Shown here: one piece after another, positions 23,787 to 31,109 of the stretch
How the letters are laid out: each line of letters starts with the position of its first letter
How positions within the stretch are numbered: position 1 is the first letter of the stretch
Assembly (NCBI GenBank): GCA_001799695.1
Contig: MGTY01000049.1
Location: forward strand, 1-46,047
Length of the DNA: 46,047 bases
Source of the DNA: Elusimicrobia bacterium GWA2_69_24
Lineage (GTDB): Bacteria > Elusimicrobiota > Elusimicrobia > UBA1565
Reading direction: 5' to 3'
Notes under the pieces: model-generated
The model's database searches: none
What the model saw: the letters and a program-made list of their open reading frames with translations, nothing else
Told to the model about the DNA's origin: nothing
Position numbers and translations under genes: made by a program

Positions 23787-25584
23787 CGCTCGTCCCCCAG
23801 TGGTCCGGATTCTCCTTCTTGTCCTTGGCCACGAGCTCGTCGAACTCCTTCCAGTCGAGCTGCCCCGGGGTCGGCACGGCCGTGGGGAGCGATTTCTTCT
23901 TGGCGAGAGCGGCGAGCTTGTCCTTGTCCCTCTGGAAAGCGGCTTCCAGCTTCCCGTACTCCGGGTCCTTGGCGGCGGCCTGGAAGCTCTGGAGCAGGGC
24001 ACCTCCCTTGGGCGACTGCAGCAGGGCGATGCGCTCGGTGACCCTCCGGATCGACTGGTTCGACTGCTCGATGTCGTGGGGCAGTTTCCCGGCCTTGGAT
24101 TCCACCTCCTCGTGGAGTTCCGTGAGCTTGGGTGTCAGCCCGTGGGTCCCCTCCATGTGCGAGAGCTCGATGCGCCGGCGGGGGACCCACTCGGCGAGCG
24201 TCTTCTGTTCGGAGGCGAGCGAGGCCTTCAGGGCCTTCAGGGTGCGCTGGTACGCGGCGAGGGGGTCGGCCATGTCGGCGCGGTTGAGCTGCAGGGAATA
24301 GTAGGGGTGCCAGGTCTTCATGCGCTCGAAGTACTGGTCGCCCCCGGTCAGCACCCCGCGGGTCTCGTCGGTGTAGTCGTTGGCCTTCCCGCTGTTGAGC
24401 TCCAGGGCGATGAGATAGCCCTTCATGCGGGCGGATTTCTCGTTGGAGAGGTCGTAGTCGAGGGCCTTGGCGTACTTGGGCAAGTTCCTCTCGTTGCGAT
24501 GGTCCCAGACCATATGCCAGAACTCGTGGCCCATGTTCCCGGCCATGGTCTGCAGGGCGGTCTCCGAGTCCTTGAAGTCCGTGAAGCCCCGGTTGAAGGA
24601 GTAGGCGAACGACTGGGTGTGGGCTTCGCCGCGGGTGCCGTGGAGGCTCTCGACGCCCCTGCTCACGAGCACGGAAGTGCCGTCGTAGTCCTCGGCCTTG
24701 ACCGTCACCGTCTTCCCGGCCCGCCGGGCCTCCTCGATCACGGCCCGCAGGACGCGCCTCCCTTCCTCGGATTCCTGGAGCTTCTTGAGGACGTTCCGGG
24801 CCAACAGCTCTTCCTGGGTGATGGAAGGGAGCAAGCCTCCGACCCCGATGAGGCCGAGGGAATTCCTGATCGCCTCCCAGCCCACGACGGGCTTCTTGCC
24901 GGGCTCGATGCGGATGTAGCGGGCGATCTCGGTCGGGTCCAGGGGGGCGGAATCCGAGGCCGCCGCCATGGGGATATTGGAGTTGATCCGCAGTCCCGGA
25001 GTCCGTAGGGAAGCGTCCACGCCCAGGAGCGCGGTGTCCTGCGCCGAGGCGACCGGCGTTCCCGGGTAGGGTTCCCCGACCTGCAGCTGCGAGCGTTGTA
25101 CCGCCCCCGTGAACATCCGGTGCACGAGACCCTCGGAAGGGACGCCGCCCTCAAAGACGCCGTTCAGCTCGACGACCCCCTGCGTCGGCTTTCCGGACAT
25201 GACCTTCCCCGTGTTCTGCGGGAGAGGGCCCTGGAGCGGGGCTCCGAAATCCTCCATCAGCCGGCGTTCCCCCGGACGCCCTTCGGCGCAGCGCTCGCGC
25301 ACCGTCCGGTCGTCCGGGATGGAGACCTTGGCGGCCTTGGCGAAGCGCTCCTGGCAGGCCGCCATGAAGGCCGTTTTCGCCCGGCTGAGGATCTCCTCAG
25401 GCAGGTGCCCTTTGCCGCATTCCGCGTCCCAACTCTCCCGGCTCAGATCCCAGGAGTCGGCGAGCGAGGGCTGATAGGCCTCGGCACAGCCTGGAACGGG
25501 GGCGGAAACGGCATGGATAGGCAGGACCGCGCCGATGCAGGCGCAGAGGAACGCCGGAAGAGCCATGCGTGCAGAGGGGTTCAT
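23776..25584 (-). CDS. Secreted putative zinc metalloprotease (HExxH) with coiled-coil tail
   Basis: 602 aa from ATG at 25584, where a signal peptide begins (MNPSARMALPAFLCACIGAV, cut near VSA-PVPG). The central segment MAGNMGHEFWHMVWDHRNE contains HEFWH, a HExxH zincin motif in a hydrophobic helix context, at about residue 355. The third zinc ligand is not certain. Residues about 460-590 are charged helical sequence with coiled-coil character. The N-terminal part has Cys pairs (PGCAEAY, AECGKG, AACQE, ERCAEG) that could form disulphides. No known peptidase family is recognised, so protease activity is inferred from one motif plus secretion. It is cotranscribed with the small secreted gene at 23786. 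Confidence 0.65.
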   Translation of the reverse strand: MNPSARMALPAFLCACIGAVLPIHAVSAPVPGCAEAYQPSLADSWDLSRESWDAECGKGHLPEEILSRAKTAFMAACQERFAKAAKVSIPDDRTVRERCAEGRPGERRLMEDFGAPLQGPLPQNTGKVMSGKPTQGVVELNGVFEGGVPSEGLVHRMFTGAVQRSQLQVGEPYPGTPVASAQDTALLGVDASLRTPGLRINSNIPMAAASDSAPLDPTEIARYIRIEPGKKPVVGWEAIRNSLGLIGVGGLLPSITQEELLARNVLKKLQESEEGRRVLRAVIEEARRAGKTVTVKAEDYDGTSVLVSRGVESLHGTRGEAHTQSFAYSFNRGFTDFKDSETALQTMAGNMGHEFWHMVWDHRNERNLPKYAKALDYDLSNEKSARMKGYLIALELNSGKANDYTDETRGVLTGGDQYFERMKTWHPYYSLQLNRADMADPLAAYQRTLKALKASLASEQKTLAEWVPRRRIELSHMEGTHGLTPKLTELHEEVESKAGKLPHDIEQSNQSIRRVTERIALLQSPKGGALLQSFQAAAKDPEYGKLEAAFQRDKDKLAALAKKKSLPTAVPTPGQLDWKEFDELVAKDKKENPDHWGTSDAK

Positions 25585-25650
25585 GGCGCAGGCCTTGTTT
25601 GCTACAAATGTAAAGAAGAATCTTGTCTCCGGCAAGGGCCCATTTAGGGA

Positions 25651-25656
25651 TATAAT
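25651..25656 (+). promoter_or_regulatory. -10 box TATAAT, 6 nt before GTG start at 25663
   Basis: A perfect TATAAT followed by 6 nt and GTG. The ATG at 25661 is immediately followed by TGA, so GTG must be the start; the message would be leaderless. Confidence 0.6.
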
Positions 25657-25662
25657 TGGGAT

Positions 25663-27684
25663 GTGAAGAAGCCCGCCGTCAAGAAAGTCTCCGCCGCCAG
25701 GAAGGCTGCCCCCGCGGGGGCGGCGGATGCCGCGAAACCGCTCCTGGACCTCGGGACGCAGACGCTTCTGGATGCCATACCTGATTTCATCTACGTCAAG
25801 GACGCCCAACTCCGCAACCGCATCATCAATAAGGCCTTCTTGGCCTTCCTTCGGCGCTCCCCGGAGGATATCCTGGGCAAGACCGACGACGAGATCCTTC
25901 CCGCCGCCCTTGCCGAGGCGTGCCGCAAGAGCGACCTGGAGGCCCTACAGAGCCGCAAAGCCGTGCGGTTCGAAGAGGTCTCCCGGGACAGCGAGGGCCG
26001 GATGACGGTGTATGAGACCATCAAGGCTCCTTTCTACCGGGGGGGACGCGAACCGGTGGGAGTGGTCGGAATCAGCCGGGACGTCACGGCCGAGCGGCGC
26101 ATGGTCCAGTCCCTGCGGGAGACGGAGGACCGGCTCCGCCGGGTCATGAGCGATGCCCCGGTCGTCGTCTTCGCCATCGACCGGGAGGGGACTTTCACGC
26201 TTTCCGAGGGGAAGTCGCTGGAGCGGCTGGGGCTGAAGCCTGGGGAGGTCGTCGGCCGCTCCATCTTCGAGGTCTACGGGCACAATCCGGTCATCATCGA
26301 CGCCATCCGCCGGACGCTGGGGGGGGAGGCATTCACGGAGGTCGTCAACGAGGGCAGCTTCTTCTTCGAGACCCATTTCGCGCCGCTGCATGGGGCCGCG
26401 GGAGAGGTCTGCGGGGTCATCGGGGTCTCCATCGACGTCACCGACCGCGTCCGCGCGGACCGCGAGCGGGAGGAGCACCTGATCCGGGAGCGGTCCCTGC
26501 GGCAGGAGGCGGAGGAGGCGAACCGCGCCAAGGACGACTTCCTGGCCCTGCTGTCGCACGAACTGCGCACCCCCATGACCGCGATGCTGGGCTGGATGTG
26601 GCTGCTGCGCTCCAAGGGGATGAACGCCGCGGAAGCCGAGGACGCGCTCAGAGTGATCGAACGGAACATGAAGAGCCAGTCCCAGATCATCGAGGACCTC
26701 CTGGACATCTCCCGCATCGTCACGGGGAAGCTGCGCGTGGAGGCCGTTCCGGTCCAGGTGCTCCCGCTGATCCTGGCCTCCATGGAGGTGGTCCGTCCCG
26801 CCGCCGACGCCAAGTCGATCAAGATCCTGCTCCCGAAGGAGCGTCCGGAACTCATGGTGCTCGCGGATGGGAACCGGCTCCAGCAGGCGCTTTGGAACCT
26901 CCTCTCCAACGCAGTCAAGTTCACGCCGGAGGGGGGCACGGTGCAGGTGGGCCTGCGGCGCGAGGGCAGGAACGTCGAAATCAGCATCAAGGATTCGGGG
27001 GTCGGCATCCCGGCCGAGCACCTGGAGCGCATATTCAACCCGTTCAGCCAGGTGGAGAAGGCCATGACCCGCGAGCACGGCGGGCTTGGGCTCGGCCTGT
27101 GCATCGTGCGCCACATCGCCGAGCTGCATGGGGGCACCGTATGCGCCCGCAGCGAGGGGGGCGGGCGCGGCTCGGAATTCATCCTCGCGCTCCCGATGCT
27201 GGTGCCGACGCCGGGGCGCCCCGTCCCGGCGGAACCGCGCTCTGGGGCCGGGAAGGGGGGCGCCCCGGTCGCGGCGGACCTGCGCGGGATACAGGTCCTC
27301 GTGGTGGACGACGATGCGGACACCCGCGCGATGCTGTCCGCGGCGCTCGAGCATTGCGGCGCGAAGGTCCGCAGCGCGGGTTCCGCGGCCGAGGGCTACG
27401 CGTCCCTGCTGCGCAAGAAGCCCCATGTCCTCATCCTGGATATCGCGATGCCCGGAGAGGACGGGATATCCCTGCTCCGCCGCATACGGGCCCTGGGCCC
27501 CAAAAAGGGCGGGGACATCCCGGCGGCGGCCCTGACGGCCAGAATCCGGACCGAGGACCGCATGCAGGTCCTCATGTCCGGGTTCCAGATGTACCTTCCC
27601 AAACCGATCGATCCCGCCGAACTGGCCGCCGTGGTGCATAACCTCGCGGCGGCCAAGCCGCGGCGGGTGAAGCGTCCCCGCTAG
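25663..27684 (+). CDS. Hybrid sensor histidine kinase (PAS-PAS-HisKA-HATPase-REC)
   Basis: 673 aa, GTG start. A basic Ala-rich N-terminus (KKPAVKKVSAARKA) is followed by two PAS domains (about 30-140 and 155-265; IYVKDAQLRNRIINKAFLAF; VFAIDREGTFTLSEGKSLER). The dimerisation helix has the phospho-acceptor His in LLSHELRTP (about 299). The ATP lid shows NLLSNAVKF, DSGVGIP and GGLGLGLCIV. A C-terminal receiver (about 545-660) has acidic VVDDDA, phospho-Asp in LDIAMPGEDG (about 592) and KPID. No membrane segment is present, so it senses a cytoplasmic signal, possibly redox or a small ligand via PAS. It stands alone with its own promoter; the output partner is not adjacent. It converges on pta with 1 bp between stops. 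Confidence 0.94.
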   Translation: MKKPAVKKVSAARKAAPAGAADAAKPLLDLGTQTLLDAIPDFIYVKDAQLRNRIINKAFLAFLRRSPEDILGKTDDEILPAALAEACRKSDLEALQSRKAVRFEEVSRDSEGRMTVYETIKAPFYRGGREPVGVVGISRDVTAERRMVQSLRETEDRLRRVMSDAPVVVFAIDREGTFTLSEGKSLERLGLKPGEVVGRSIFEVYGHNPVIIDAIRRTLGGEAFTEVVNEGSFFFETHFAPLHGAAGEVCGVIGVSIDVTDRVRADREREEHLIRERSLRQEAEEANRAKDDFLALLSHELRTPMTAMLGWMWLLRSKGMNAAEAEDALRVIERNMKSQSQIIEDLLDISRIVTGKLRVEAVPVQVLPLILASMEVVRPAADAKSIKILLPKERPELMVLADGNRLQQALWNLLSNAVKFTPEGGTVQVGLRREGRNVEISIKDSGVGIPAEHLERIFNPFSQVEKAMTREHGGLGLGLCIVRHIAELHGGTVCARSEGGGRGSEFILALPMLVPTPGRPVPAEPRSGAGKGGAPVAADLRGIQVLVVDDDADTRAMLSAALEHCGAKVRSAGSAAEGYASLLRKKPHVLILDIAMPGEDGISLLRRIRALGPKKGGDIPAAALTARIRTEDRMQVLMSGFQMYLPKPIDPAELAAVVHNLAAAKPRRVKRPR

Positions 27685-27685
27685 C

Positions 27686-28699
27686 CTAGCGGAGCGACGG
27701 GTCCGCCTGCAGGCTGGTCACGGCTCCCATCATCACGATGTCCTCGGCGCTGCAGCCGCGGGACAGGTCGTTGACCGGCTTCTTGAAGCCTTGGAGCACC
27801 GGGCCGATGGCCGTGGCCTTGGCGAGCCGCTCGACGAGTTTGTAGCCGATGTTGGCGCTCTGCAGGTCGGGGAAGATCAGCACGTTCGCCTGACCGGCCA
27901 CCTTGCTCTCCGGGGCCTTGCGCTTGCCGATCTCCGGAACCAGGGCGGCGTCGGCCTGCATCTCGCCGTCGATCAGGAGGGCCGGGTCCTTCTCCTTGGC
28001 GAGGCGGGTCGCCTCGCGGACCCGGTCCACGAGTTCGTGCTCCGCGCTTCCTTTCGTCGAGAAGGAGAGCATCGCCACCCGGGGCTCGATCCCGAGCAGG
28101 GCCCGCGCCGTCTTGGCCGTCGCAACGGCGATGTTGGCGAGCTTGAGGGGAGAGGGGTCCGGGACGATGGCGCAGTCGGCCATGAACATGACCCCTTCCT
28201 CGCCGTAGGCGCAGTTCGGGACCAGCATGATGAAGAAGCTGGAGATGGAGCCGCCTCCGGGGGCGGGCTTGATGATCTGCAGCGCCGGCCGGATGGTGTC
28301 TCCGGTCGCGTGCGTCGCACCGGAAAGGAAGCCGTCGACCATGTCCGCGTCGAGCATCATGGTGCCGAAGTACAGGGGGTCGGAGATGAGTTTCTCCGCG
28401 TCCTCCTGGGTGATCCCCTTGTGTTTGCGCAGTTCGAAGTAGCGTTCGGCGAACTGCTTCCGGCGCGGGTCCTTGACGGGATCGACGAGCTCGACTCCCG
28501 ACAAGTCCACCTTCTCTTTGAGGGCGTTCGCCTTGATGCGTCCTTCGTCGCCCAATAGGATGGCCGACTTGACCAGGGCATCCTTCGTCATTTTGGCGGC
28601 GGCCTTGATGGTCCGGCTCTCCTCGCCTTCGGGCAGGACGATGCGGCGGGGGCACTTGCGCGCCATTGCGCAGATCTTCTCGACGACGTCGATGGGCAT
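27686..28699 (-). CDS. pta: Phosphate acetyltransferase
   Basis: 337 aa from ATG at 28699, preceded by AGGAGA at suitable distance. The enzyme converts acetyl-CoA and phosphate to acetyl phosphate and CoA. Family landmarks: RRIVLPEGEESRTIKAA, FGTMMLDADMVDGFLSGATH, GDTIRPALQIIKPAPG, SSFFIMLVPN, FMADCAIVPDPSPLKLANIA, AMLSFSTKGSAEHELVD, DGEMQADAALVPEIGKRKAP, ANVLIFPDLQSANIGYKLVERL, and PVNDLSRGCSAEDIV near the end. Length matches the short, single-domain Pta. The acetate kinase gene is not next to it. An ATG at 28750 lies against the -10 box and would be upstream of or at the transcription start, so it was rejected. Confidence 0.96.
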   Translation of the reverse strand: MPIDVVEKICAMARKCPRRIVLPEGEESRTIKAAAKMTKDALVKSAILLGDEGRIKANALKEKVDLSGVELVDPVKDPRRKQFAERYFELRKHKGITQEDAEKLISDPLYFGTMMLDADMVDGFLSGATHATGDTIRPALQIIKPAPGGGSISSFFIMLVPNCAYGEEGVMFMADCAIVPDPSPLKLANIAVATAKTARALLGIEPRVAMLSFSTKGSAEHELVDRVREATRLAKEKDPALLIDGEMQADAALVPEIGKRKAPESKVAGQANVLIFPDLQSANIGYKLVERLAKATAIGPVLQGFKKPVNDLSRGCSAEDIVMMGAVTSLQADPSLR

Positions 28700-28750
28700 G
28701 GGGATATTCTCCTGGATGAGTGGATGGGCTGGGCCTGAGCTCCCACACAT

Positions 28751-28756
28751 CTTATA
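28751..28756 (-). promoter_or_regulatory. -10 box TATAAG for pta
   Basis: TATAAG on the minus strand, with TTGTGG about 15 nt upstream as a weak -35. The leader would be about 45 nt and contains the AGGAGA ribosome site. Confidence 0.5.
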
Positions 28757-28775
28757 TTAATCCGAGAATATCCAC

Positions 28776-28821
28776 AAAAATAGGGAGGGCGCCAGAACTC
28801 TCCTCTTCAGTTCTGGCGCCC
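28776..28821 (-). terminator. Rho-independent terminator of the candidate RNA
   Basis: 13-bp perfect stem (28787-28799 with 28809-28821, arms GGGCGCCAGAACT and its complement) and a 9-nt loop. On the minus strand it is followed, after 6-7 nt, by five T residues (28780-28776). On the plus strand no T-run follows, so it works for minus-strand transcripts. Confidence 0.8.
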
Positions 28822-29026
28822 CCATACGACTGGGTACTACCGCCCTTCCCTTCCCGCCAGGCCAATGGCGGGCACGACCACGACCGACGACCACGACCGA
28901 CCGCGTCACCGACGACTGCCAAGACAACTCCAGCAGCTTACACGGCACGTCTCGAAGGTCACGCACCGACGACAAACAGCTTACGGCTACGGCGCGGGGA
29001 GGCGAAACATCGACACCGACCCTCCC
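28776..29026 (-). ncRNA. Candidate structured non-coding RNA, about 250 nt, family unknown
   Basis: This 364-bp gene-free gap (28700-29063) contains a complete transcription unit on the minus strand: TTGACA-N16-TATACT, a predicted start near 29026, and a strong terminator. The RNA begins with a GGGAGG...CCTCCC pair, contains two copies of GTAAGCTG, a direct repeat GGTCGTGGTCGTC/GGTCGTGGTCGTG, a 7-bp hairpin CCCGCCA-TTGGCC-TGGCGGG, and the terminator stem. I looked for and did not find tmRNA ends, the RNase P core, the SRP tetraloop region, or the long closed rod of 6S RNA. A 72-codon frame (28975-28757) runs across it but has no ribosome site and ends in the terminator. It lies between the cyclophilin and pta genes. 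Confidence 0.6.
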
Positions 29027-29032
29027 ACTACA

Positions 29033-29060
29033 AGTATAATCCGAAACCTTGCTTTGTCAA
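29033..29060 (-). promoter_or_regulatory. Promoter TTGACA-N16-TATACT of the candidate RNA
   Basis: TTGACA reads at 29060-29055 and TATACT at 29038-29033 on the minus strand. It begins three bases past the stop codon of the cyclophilin gene. The plus strand also shows TATAAT here, but no -35 and no gene follow on that side. Confidence 0.75.
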
Positions 29061-29063
29061 GAC

Positions 29064-29822
29064 CTATTTCTCGATCGCGGCGCTCTTGATGTAATCGAGC
29101 TTCGGGAATTCCTTTTTGAGATAGGCGTTCCCTTCCATCTGGACCCGCCCCTGGTCCGGTCCGGTGCCCCGCGGGGCGCCTTCGCCGTAATCTCCGTAGA
29201 GCGCCTCCACCGTCTTCATTCCGTCGACGACCTGGCCGAAGGGCGTGAAGCCCATGGAGTCCAGGTTGGCGTTGTCCCCGTAGTTGACGAAGAACTGCGT
29301 CGTGCGGGTGTGGGGCCCGGCCGTCGCGTAGGAGACGAAGCCGCGGGTGTTGGACTGCCCGGCGGGCGGGTCGTCCTGGATGCGGGCGCCGCGCCAGAGC
29401 GCGCTGATGTCGGGGGTGCCGTGGATCCCGGTCTGGGCCATGAAGCCCTTGAGCACGCGGAAGTAGGCCAGGTCCGTGAAGTAGCCGAGGCGCACCAGGT
29501 TGTAGAACCGGTCCGCGCCGTTGGGAGACCATTTTCGGCGGACTTCGACGACGTAGTCGCCCTTGGTCGTCTTGAAGCGGGCTTTGAAGACCTCGGGAGC
29601 CTTCGCGGTGGCCTGGTCCGGAGTCGGCTTCGCGTCGGAGGAAGGCCGGGCGTCGCCGACCGCGGCCGAGACCCGGGCTTTCTCCGTCTTGGAGGGCCCC
29701 GTCGCAGGCTTGGTCTCCGGGCTCTTGGCGAAGGAGGTAGACCCGATGGCGAGGGTCGCCAGCACCACCAAGGTGGCGATGACGGCCGGGAACGTGCCGA
29801 AAGTAAGCGTATGATTGTCCAT
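29064..29822 (-). CDS. Exported/anchored cyclophilin-type peptidyl-prolyl isomerase
   Basis: 252 aa from ATG at 29822, chosen because a -10 box lies just upstream and a membrane segment follows (FPAVIATLVVLATLAIGSTS, about residues 10-30). After a Lys/Pro/Ala linker, the cyclophilin domain spans about 75-245: ARFKTTKGDYVVEVRRKWSP, GADRFYNLVRLGYFTDLAYF, FMAQTGIHG, GFVSYATAGPHTRTTQFFVNYGD and FTPFGQVVDGM. FRVLKGFMAQTG holds the catalytic Arg position normally written FHRVI; here it is YFRVLKG, consistent with an active site Arg. It would assist folding in the periplasm. It is divergent from the receiver/MBL gene, with 58 bp between the starts. Confidence 0.9.
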   Translation of the reverse strand: MDNHTLTFGTFPAVIATLVVLATLAIGSTSFAKSPETKPATGPSKTEKARVSAAVGDARPSSDAKPTPDQATAKAPEVFKARFKTTKGDYVVEVRRKWSPNGADRFYNLVRLGYFTDLAYFRVLKGFMAQTGIHGTPDISALWRGARIQDDPPAGQSNTRGFVSYATAGPHTRTTQFFVNYGDNANLDSMGFTPFGQVVDGMKTVEALYGDYGEGAPRGTGPDQGRVQMEGNAYLKKEFPKLDYIKSAAIEK

Positions 29823-29828
29823 GACCGG

Positions 29829-29858
29829 AGTGTATTCAGAATCAGGCACCGCGGTCAA
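29829..29858 (-). promoter_or_regulatory. Promoter TTGACC-N18-TACACT of the cyclophilin gene
   Basis: TACACT (29834-29829) lies 6 nt before the ATG at 29822, and TTGACC (29858-29853) 18 nt upstream. Leaderless geometry. It overlaps the upstream region of the divergent promoter. Confidence 0.55.
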
Positions 29859-29868
29859 CCGGGATTGA

Positions 29869-29874
29869 TATAAT
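29869..29874 (+). promoter_or_regulatory. -10 box TATAAT, 6 nt before ATG at 29881
   Basis: A perfect TATAAT, then CCTGGG, then ATG. The predicted transcription start is the A of the start codon. No clear -35. Confidence 0.6.
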
Positions 29875-29880
29875 CCTGGG

Positions 29881-31104
29881 ATGGACATCATGATCTTCGA
29901 TGACGACGCGCACTATGCCGAGATGGTGTATGAGATCTGCGCGACCGAAGGTTATACGGTGGAGAAGCACCCGGACGGCGGCCGGGCTCTTGAGCTCATC
30001 CGGGCCGCGCGGCCCCGCCTGGTGCTCCTGGACGTCATGATGCCGGGGATGGACGGGATGTCGATCTGCCGGGCGTTGAAGGGCGACCCGCGCCTGGCCG
30101 CCCTGCACGTGGTCGTGGCCTCCGCGAAGGCTTTTCCCGAGGACGCCGAAGCGGCCCGCGCCTCCGGAGCCACCGAATTCATGGACAAGACGCACGCGGG
30201 CTCCCGGCTTCGGCCGCTGCTGCAGCGTCTATTGGGCGCCGCCGCTCCAGCCGCCGCCCCGGCTCCGGCTGCGGACCGCCCGCCCGCATTCCAGGTCCGG
30301 GTCTGGGGCGCTCACGGCGGCCCGGGGGTCTCCCCGGAGAACCCGACCAGCTGCGTTTCGCTCCATTTCGGAGACCGGCTGGTCATCCTGGACGCGGGCA
30401 CGGGCCTGGAAGGCCTTTGCGCCCTGCCGGCGCCCGCCCACAAGGAGATATGGCTCCTGCTCACGCATTATCACCCGAGCCACATCGCGGGGCTGGGGCG
30501 GCTGGGGACCGCGTTCGGCCCGGACTACACGCTGAATATCGCCGGCCCGGCGGACGGGCGCCGGCCGCTCGACAAGGTCCTGGCGGGAGCGCTGTCGGCG
30601 ACCCAGGGCAGGACGGCGGCCAAGCTCAAGCTCTTCACGATCACGGAGTCCACGTTCGGGGTGCTGCCAGACGTGCAGGCGCGGATGCTGTTCTGCTTCC
30701 ATCCCGGCGCCGCCCTGGGGTTCCGGCTCACCCATCAGGGGCGGAGCCTCGTGTACTGCCCCGACAACGAGATCGAAACGGTGTCGGAGGAGCGGATCGC
30801 CACCGATTTCGCGGAGAAGCTCTCCCTGTTCGTCCGGTCGGCCGACGTCCTGATACACGACGCGGCCTACACGCAATCCCAGACGCCTCCGGATGCCGGC
30901 CGCCGGGGGCACAGCAGCTGCGAGGCCGCGGTCGATCTGGCCCGGCGCGAGGGGGTGCGCCGTCTGCTCCTTTTCCACTCGTCTCCGGGGTTCCCGGCCC
31001 CGGCGCAGGCTGGGGTCTTGGACGGGATCCGCCGCAAGCTCAAGGAGGACGGGTCCTCCCTGGTCGTGGAGTGCGCCGCGCCAGGGATGCGGATCGCGGT
31101 ATAG
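29881..31104 (+). CDS. Receiver domain fused to a metallo-beta-lactamase-fold domain
   Basis: 407 aa. Residues 1-120 form a receiver: acidic FDDDA, phospho-Asp in LLDVMMPGMDG (about 51), Ser in VASAKAF and Lys in MDKTH. An Ala/Pro linker (about 122-140) leads to an MBL-fold domain resembling RNase Z and class II cyclic-nucleotide phosphodiesterases: CVSLHFGDRLVILDAGTG, LLLTHYHPSHIAGLG, LIHDAAYT, GHSSCEAA and LLFHSSPG. The metal motif is HxHxSH instead of HxHxDH, so one metal ligand is changed. Output is therefore probably hydrolytic or ligand-binding, switched by phosphorylation. The GYF_2-like gene starts 5 bp after its stop, and the pilin genes follow in the same operon. Confidence 0.85.
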   Translation: MDIMIFDDDAHYAEMVYEICATEGYTVEKHPDGGRALELIRAARPRLVLLDVMMPGMDGMSICRALKGDPRLAALHVVVASAKAFPEDAEAARASGATEFMDKTHAGSRLRPLLQRLLGAAAPAAAPAPAADRPPAFQVRVWGAHGGPGVSPENPTSCVSLHFGDRLVILDAGTGLEGLCALPAPAHKEIWLLLTHYHPSHIAGLGRLGTAFGPDYTLNIAGPADGRRPLDKVLAGALSATQGRTAAKLKLFTITESTFGVLPDVQARMLFCFHPGAALGFRLTHQGRSLVYCPDNEIETVSEERIATDFAEKLSLFVRSADVLIHDAAYTQSQTPPDAGRRGHSSCEAAVDLARREGVRRLLLFHSSPGFPAPAQAGVLDGIRRKLKEDGSSLVVECAAPGMRIAV

Positions 31105-31109
31105 CTCGA

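Noticed and set aside
25945-27639. 564-codon open frame antisense to the hybrid kinase at 25663
   Set aside because: Opposite strongly conserved kinase and receiver motifs, with no signal of its own.
28700-28750. Upstream ATG start (28750) for pta
   Set aside because: It abuts the -10 box, so it would not be in the transcript; ATG 28699 has a good AGGAGA site and matches the usual Pta N-terminus.
28757-28975. 72-codon frame inside the candidate RNA
   Set aside because: No ribosome binding site, basic low-complexity translation, and it reads through the terminator stem; the structure and repeats fit a non-coding RNA better.
28776-29026. Identification of the RNA as tmRNA, RNase P, SRP or 6S RNA
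   Set aside because: No tRNA-like ends or tag frame, no conserved RNase P core, no SRP GNAR/AGGAAGCAG region, and no long rod closing the 5' and 3' ends was found by eye.
29035-29040. Plus-strand TATAAT at the end of the cyclophilin gene
   Set aside because: It overlaps the much better minus-strand TTGACA-N16-TATACT and has neither a -35 nor a downstream plus-strand gene.
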